Source of the DNA: Nymphaea colorata
Lineage: Eukaryota > Streptophyta > Magnoliopsida > Nymphaeales > Nymphaeaceae
Assembly (NCBI RefSeq): GCF_008831285.2
Contig: NC_045143.1
Span: 5,341,503-5,405,502, forward strand
Direction: 5' to 3'
Length of the DNA stretch: 64,000 nt
Shown: positions 57,765 to 64,000 of the stretch, one piece after another
Position numbering within the stretch: the first letter of the stretch is position 1
How the letters are laid out: every line of letters begins with the position of its first letter
Notes under the pieces: model-generated
Databases searched by the model: none
Seen by the model: only the letters and a program-made list of their open reading frames with translations
Told to the model about the DNA's origin: nothing
Translations under genes and position numbers: made by a program

Positions 57765-60700
57765 ATGGCCACCCCTCCACCCGCGGTTTCTCCTGCATCG
57801 AGCCCGCCTCCACCTCCTTCAGCCCCCGCTTCCTCTTCTCCTCCCTCAGCCCCTGCTTCCTCTCCTCCTCCTCCCAACTCCACGTCCCCGCCGCCTTCCT
57901 CTTCCCCTCCTCCCTCCTCTCCAGCAACGCCGTCCGCGCCTCCTCCGTCGTCTCCGTCCTTAACTCCCCCGCCTGGTAGCCCTCCTTCTACCCCGTCTCC
58001 GCCTCCCCCTCCGTCCTCCACTACCTCTACACCGACTACTCCGTCCACGACGACTCCGTCTACACAAACTACCAAATCCCCTCCTCCTCCACCTTCTTCT
58101 TCTTCTTCTTCTTCTTCCTCCGGATCTGTGTCAGTCCCCGTGATCGCCGGAATTGCGGTCGCAGCTGCTCTCATTCTCGTCTTTGTCAGCGTGCTTTGTA
58201 TCTGCTGTAGGAAGAAGAAGCGCCGGAGAGAGGACAGCGGGAGATATCAAGGGCAGCTTCGGCCACCTCCCCCTCCTTCGTATCCGGATAAAGGTTTTGT
58301 TCTCAAGCACTTCTTCTCTTTTCTTCTGTCCATGTAAATGTTTGTATGTGAAGATCATAGCAGAAAGTGGTACGTCGTTACATCTGGTTTTGGTTTTGAT
58401 GGATTTCTTCGTTTGATCATGTTTTAAGCGTCAATGTCATAAAAGCGTAAACTCTTAAGTGAGAAAAGGAGGGGTTTTTTGGGTTTCTGGTTACTTTTTC
58501 TGAGGTTTCTCTCCTGGTAGATCGCGATGAGTTCTTCTCAAAGATTTAGGCGGAAGCGACTTGTTCATAGGTGAATTGCCTGGTTTAGAAGGAGAAGAAC
58601 GCGCCATTTCGCGTGTGTTCTGATACAACAAGCACAAGCCTACGAATTTATGGGTTGTCTGATTGAGCCTTCGTACTGTCAAAGGCCATCATGAGAAGGC
58701 TTTGAATCCTCAAAGAGCAGACTTGTTTTTCCTTTTCGTTACGTTGCTTAACTTGCCCCTGGAACTTGTCTTTGTCTTTTGGCGCTTCCGTATAGATTTT
58801 GTGAAACTTTTGGTGGCTGGACATAAGACCGTGAATTTGTGAGTTTCTCGAATAATGTGATCTACCATTTTCCCGTATCATTTCCTATGGACTGCTGTGG
58901 TATCCATGTATAACTGCAAGGAAGGGTCCTGGAGAATGTTGACATATTGTAAGTATGATAAGAGTCATGACACCGTTTTCGTTTTGCTGCTGCTTTTGAA
59001 CTCAACTGATCCTGTAATTTGCAGATTCCTTCTAAGAGCGAAACTTAGTCTATTCTGCCTTCAAGGCTAGAGTGGTACAATTTGTTCGAAGACGTGGATA
59101 TGGACCTACCATGCTTCTGTGGCTAATTCGTTGGAGAAATCCCCAAGTTACATTGTTGTTGTTGTTGAGGGATCCCAGAAGTTCCTTCTTCTGTGTAGTG
59201 ACAAACAAATTCTCTTCTACGTGAAGTTACTGTTTGACAGTTCAGATTTTTTAAATACGATGAACCAAGATTTTAGCTGATTGGAAATTTGGAACTGTTA
59301 AAGGATTTCAGGTACCATTTATTATGCCTTGCGACTAAGCTGTCTCGTTAGCAGATTTTGCTTCTCATTGATAGCGATGCCTACTGCTTCTCCTTGATAA
59401 GCATATGGTACCATTTGTTTTTCTAACTAAATGTTCAAATTATGCGTTATTTTTGGTTTACTTCAACTCTTGTATGTTTGCACTGAATATTAATTTTGTA
59501 TGGTATTGTTGTTTGCCTCACCCTTTTTTTCCCAAATACTAGTCAAACTATACAATTAAATTTGCTTCGCTACCTGGTTGTGGAGTTTTGTTATCTTGGA
59601 GACATAGTTTATATTGTCCTTTCGTTTGCAGCTGGTTCAGATGGGCCTTATGGTGGATATGCTCAAAGTTGGCAGAATACAGCTCCTCCTCCGTCAGATA
59701 ATGTGATCAAGATTTCACATCCTCCTGCACCACCCCCAGCAGTTGCTTCGCGACCGCCACAACCTCCTTCACCTCCTCCACCACCACCACCACCACCTGT
59801 CATCGGTAGTACTGGAGGCTCTGGTTCCATGTACTCAGGGTCAGATGCACCACCACATCGTCCACCATCACCTGGTCTTGCATTGGGTTTTTCTAAAAGC
59901 ACCTTTACATATGAAGAACTGGCAATTGCAACAAATGGCTTTTCACCAGAGAACCTCCTTGGTCAAGGTGGTTTTGGTTACGTGCACAAGGGAATTCTTC
60001 CCAATGGAAAGGAAGTTGCTATTAAACAGCTGAAATCTGGCAGTGGACAAGGCGAACGTGAATTCCAGGCCGAGGTGGAGATAATTAGCCGGGTGCATCA
60101 TAAACATCTAGTTTCTTTGGTCGGTTACTGTATTAGTGGCACCCAGAGGCTGCTTGTTTATGAGTTTGTGCCCAACAACACACTTGAATTCCATTTGCAT
60201 GGTAATTCTGTATTGCAATTCTTATGTTTTTTCATTTTGGTATGCATGAAAATCATTTCTCATTCTCCCTTCAACTGATGCATGAGAAATAATTCCGTCT
60301 CTTTATTTGCTGATAAAAATTTATCCTCTTTGCAAGGATATATTGCATTTACATTTTTCATAACAAAAAAGATGATAATTTTGTCTTTTTTCACCCGATT
60401 TGTTTATGACATTTCAGTTTGATGATCATGCTTCAAAATAATTTTGTTGCTTTGTGTTGTTATTGCTGCAGAAAAGAGTCAGCCAACAATGGATTGGACA
60501 ACACGACTGAAAATTGCACTAGGGGCTGCAAGAGGACTTGCTTATCTCCATGAGGACTGTGAGTTGCTCAGATCATTGAGTTAAATGAGGCAGTTGCAGC
60601 ACATAATACTAATATCTGCTAGTAATATACTTGCGAAAGTTCTTCTCTAATGAAGATTTCCATCCGCAGGTCATCCTCGTATAATTCACCGTGACATTAA

Positions 60701-62421
60701 GGCAGCAAATATACTTCTTGATTTCAAATTTGAAGCGAAGGTCAGATGAGATACCTTTATCTATGTAAATTCTTAATGTAGATGAAAATTCTTGATAAAA
60801 TTTAATATTCTGATATATCTTTTGAGACATGTAGTATTTGGGCTGTGTAACTTGTCAGAAATAGAATAGGAAGGAGGGAGGACGAGAAAAAGACAAAACA
60901 AGAGAAAGTGAAAATAGCCCTGGCCTATAGAATGTGCTTGATGGATCAACCAAGATTCGAGTTGTTACCATTCTATTCTTCTTCTAAAAGCTAGGAAAAG
61001 TGCTTTTCTTTTTCCGGCATATAACTGAATGTGCAGTATCTCTCCTGTCTCTCATCCCTTTTCTTGTCTTTACTGAAGGTTGCCGACTTTGGACTTGCTA
61101 AGCTTTCTGCGGATAACAACACTCATGTTTCTACTCGAGTTATGGGAACATTTGGGTAAGGTTATTTTATGCAATAAGATGTTATGACTGATGGAGTTTG
61201 GTTGCATGTATAAGCATGCATGCTTAGATGTTCATGCAAAGGCATTCACATCCTTATGCTTAAATTGACTCTTCAATATCTTCATTTTTGTCGTATATTC
61301 TTCTTGTACTAGGATTCCCTTACAGCCTGCTAAGGGATCTTAGTGCCGCCATTGCATGATAAATTTGTCCTGAGAGTTGGTTCCTAGTCATGCCTTCATG
61401 ATGTTCACCATTTTCTGTTTATCAACTTGTCTTGAGAACTATAAAGCATGCAAAGCAGGAAATCCTGTGTAGGAAAATATTAGTGCCTTTTGACATGTTT
61501 TTATTTGGGCTGTAAAGTTAAATACATTTCTCCAAGTTGTTTAAAGAAATGAAATATTCAACACTTTTGAGCTCGAGGAAGGCCATGATGTTCCTCAAAA
61601 CTGCCATCATCTGACCGTTTGCTTGTTTAATGAACTTTACAATTTGGCAGGTACCTTGCTCCAGAATATGCTTCCAGTGGGAAACTTACAGAGAAATCCG
61701 ATGTATTTTCTTTTGGTGTCATGCTTTTGGAGCTGATTACTGGACGCCGACCATATGATGCTTCCCAGTCATTCGTGGATGATAGCCTGGTGGACTGGGT
61801 CAGTGTCTTGCCAGCGTTTATTTTTGGATTGTAATAATGTCAGATAGCTGAAAATTTACCTCGTCCTTCAGGCAAGGCCTTTACTTACAAGGTCACTGGA
61901 TGAACGTAACTTTGAAGCATTGGCAGATCCCAAGTTGCACAACAATTACAACATCAGTGAAATGGCACATATGGTTGCCTGTGCTGCCGCAGCAGTGCGA
62001 CATTCTGCAAGAAGAAGACCCCGGATGAGTCAGGTATGTTTTTCTGCACCGTGTCTCATACATGATGTATGTATTCTGTTGCCATTGCTGCATCAAGTTT
62101 GTCTGCTTCTGAAACCAAAATAAACTGGGTCAGATTGTCCGAGCCTTAGAAGGCGATGTATCGCTTGAAGATCTGAATGAAGGAGTTAGACCTGGACATA
62201 GCACAGTATACGGCTCTTATGGGAGCTCTGACTATGATTCAGGCCAGTACAATGAAGACCTCAGGAGGTTCAGGCAGATGGCGTTTGGCCAAGGTGAAGG
62301 TTTCACCGGAATGAGTGTGCCAACCAGTGAGTATGGACTAAACCCATCAACATCAAGCAGTGAAGGCCAACAAACTCGAGAAATGGAGATGGAGGGTATG
62401 AAGAAACAAAATCGTGGTTAA
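57765..62421 (+). CDS. Proline-rich extensin-like receptor kinase (PERK)
   Basis: Eight exons: 57765-58293, 59632-60201, 60472-60558, 60670-60740, 61079-61155, 61651-61798, 61872-62033 and 62134-62421. All junctions are GT-AG and phases agree, giving 643 residues, the usual PERK size. Exon 1 encodes a Pro/Ser-rich wall-facing region (residues about 1-120, no clear signal peptide, as in many PERKs), a transmembrane helix (about 124-147, [20 protein letters not shown]) and CCRKKKRR. Exon 2 has a second Pro-rich stretch, then the kinase: GQGGFG, AIKQLK, and across exons 3-6 [29 protein letters not shown] and [15 protein letters not shown]. The active-site Lys, HRD Asp and DFG Asp are all present. 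The tail is Ser/Gly/Glu-rich. These kinases act at the plasma membrane in wall sensing. This is the intact parent of five fragments in the window. Confidence 0.95.
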
Positions 62422-64000
62422 GGCGAAAGCACATGGTTCTGATGAATATTTTGTGTATAAAATTCATTCCGTTTTTCTTTCTTTTTTTAATCTTTTTCTC
62501 GGTTTTGTTTTATCGCTTTTGCGGCAATTTGAAGGTTGAATAGATGGAAGTAGTTGGTGGGACCGAAACTTTCATATGGGTTGGTTTGTTTTGTTCTTCT
62601 TGATTCATATGTATCAAATTATTATTTGCTTTTGAGGGGGACGGTTCTGACATGTATTCTTTTTCTCATGATGGAACTTGTAGCCTGCAAATTGTTAAAT
62701 TTAATAGTCTTGGAATCGTCTTCATGCACATGTAATCTGAAGGGCGAGTTTTTGTAAATCAAATCCAATTAATATTTTATTTCCGTGTTAGTTGCACATG
62801 GAGGCTGAAAACCGTCAAATTTGAATGTCTAAATGGGTAGAAAGCCATTGAAACCTGTCTCTTCTGAATTCTGTAGAGGATGAATTCCTACGAATGAGAA
62901 TGTTCTCTGAAAATCCATTTTGGGGTCTTAGGGTGTTAACAGGTCTGTCCCAGCGAGTGTTCTGTTTCACGAGGAACAGCTGTCCATGTGGATATGATAG
63001 CTCACGGGCCATGTCATATATTGTAAAGCCAGGTTGGGCTTACCCTGGCTGTTTCCCTTTTTAGGAATAGACAGCAACGATCTGGTTGTACTTGTTTTTT
63101 TGTCTTTTCTGTTCCTTTTACCCAGACAGCAAGGAGCTGGTGGTTCTGTGGGTGGTGCTTCTCTGTCTGATTCTGTGGAGAATCGAAAGAAATGCTCAAC
63201 CAACATAGTTTGTCTGCTTAGTAACTGGCAACTGGTGAAAGGATTGTTTCGGCTCGCAGTCTTATGATCATTTGGACGTCTGAGAACGGCATGAACATTG
63301 GAAATGGCATTGAATTGGTCAGGTTGCTGACGAATCCGTGAAAAGCAGCATTATTTACATTTTTAACAATAAAAGGAAAATAATTAAAAATAAGAAATTT
63401 ATAAAATTGTAAAGAATAATGGAAAATGAATGATACGTGACAAGATTACTTGGAATCTTTAAAAGGACAATTTCAAACATGTAACAATAGAAAATAACAG
63501 GGCTTGAGAACCCAGATTCTGTTATCAAAAGGTCAATCATGAAAGGGGAATAACCAGAAGTTTCTATTTTCCTCCGCCGCTTTCGGATACCAGCCCTCGA
63601 ACCCTTCCCCAGGTAAGTTTAACACAAGGCGCTGGTACCGCCACCTGCCGAAGTTGGCAATTCTCAATGTAAATATTTCCAATATATGTCTGCATGATAT
63701 GGGCCTATCTTCACGTAAATTTGATCCAAGCAGCTATAAAAGGAGTTATGCATAACTTCTAATGGCCGCCTAATGTTTGAAAATTTTGATATTCGAGAAA
63801 GTTTCTTTGGGCACCTCTAGCTTCTAATTATGATATTCTGCGGAGTTGATCGTATAATATTTCAACTCAAAGATGTGGATTTCGAGTAAACAGTTTGCAA
63901 CAACAAGTCGCATTATGAACACTAAAATTCACTGCTGGTGGCATTTTACATTGCAAAGAACAGGGATTTCCTGTTTCCTGATGAGTTCTGCAACATTTTA
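62422..64000. other. PERK 3' UTR and downstream DNA
   Basis: T-rich 3' UTR after the stop at 62421, then intergenic DNA to the window end. Frames at 62554-62757 and 63034-63267 are not recognised. Nothing else is seen. Confidence 0.5.

Noticed and set aside
57722-58174. Minus-strand Gly/Glu/Val-rich frame over PERK exon 1
   Set aside because: Antisense of the Pro/Ser-rich PERK ectodomain; the plus strand gives an intact gene.
63560-63660. CTCGAACCC-containing patch resembling an inverted tRNA T-arm
   Set aside because: No complete cloverleaf can be drawn; insufficient for a tRNA or SINE call.

Overview
The window is nuclear DNA of a flowering plant. The evidence is GT-AG introns, a proline-rich extensin-like receptor kinase (PERK), plant neprosin-family peptidase genes, pieces of the chlorophyll b reductase gene NYC1, Ty1/copia, PIF/Harbinger and L1-type elements, and long AT, GA and CT microsatellites. 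I cannot name the species from the sequence alone.

Layout. Six copies of a neprosin-type gene (signal peptide, activation domain, neprosin domain) lie in the same + orientation between 1 and 44 kb; I call them A to F. A (78-1689) is cut by the window start. B (7025-9664) is a pseudogene whose 5' half is replaced by a truncated copia element. C (13079-15353) is a divergent copy broken in exon 4. D (17925-20273) has intact exons 3-7 but no exon 1-2 of its own. E (26062-30588) and F (39112-43819) have all seven exons. The only other clearly intact gene is an 8-exon PERK at 57765-62421.

Between the neprosin copies lie shards of two other genes. NYC1 pieces occur at 2575-2674, 23795-24222, 32262-33513 and 45873-46012. 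PERK pieces occur at 2813-3727, 16728-16888, 46316-46590, 49755-50485 (inverted) and 50490-50881. The simplest reading is that an ancestral block, neprosin - NYC1 - PERK, was copied several times and each copy then decayed differently. The intact PERK is still at the right end; no intact NYC1 is left in the window.

Mobile DNA can often be ordered in time because one paralogous block carries an insertion and another keeps the empty site. Examples are a 1.84-kb Harbinger at 21381-23220 (empty at 31654-31656), a copia at 4400 (empty at 10525/10526) and a GC-rich element at 44404-44820 (empty near 2315). The region also holds several inverted repeats: a hairpin in intron 2 of F and E, a 1.3-kb repeat-flanked block at 15354-16698, and a nested set at 47780-52984 with facing PERK kinase fragments near its centre.

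The products, if made, would act in separate places: secreted neprosin-type proteins (likely wall or apoplast) and a plasma-membrane PERK. Their proximity looks like shared duplication history, not a pathway.
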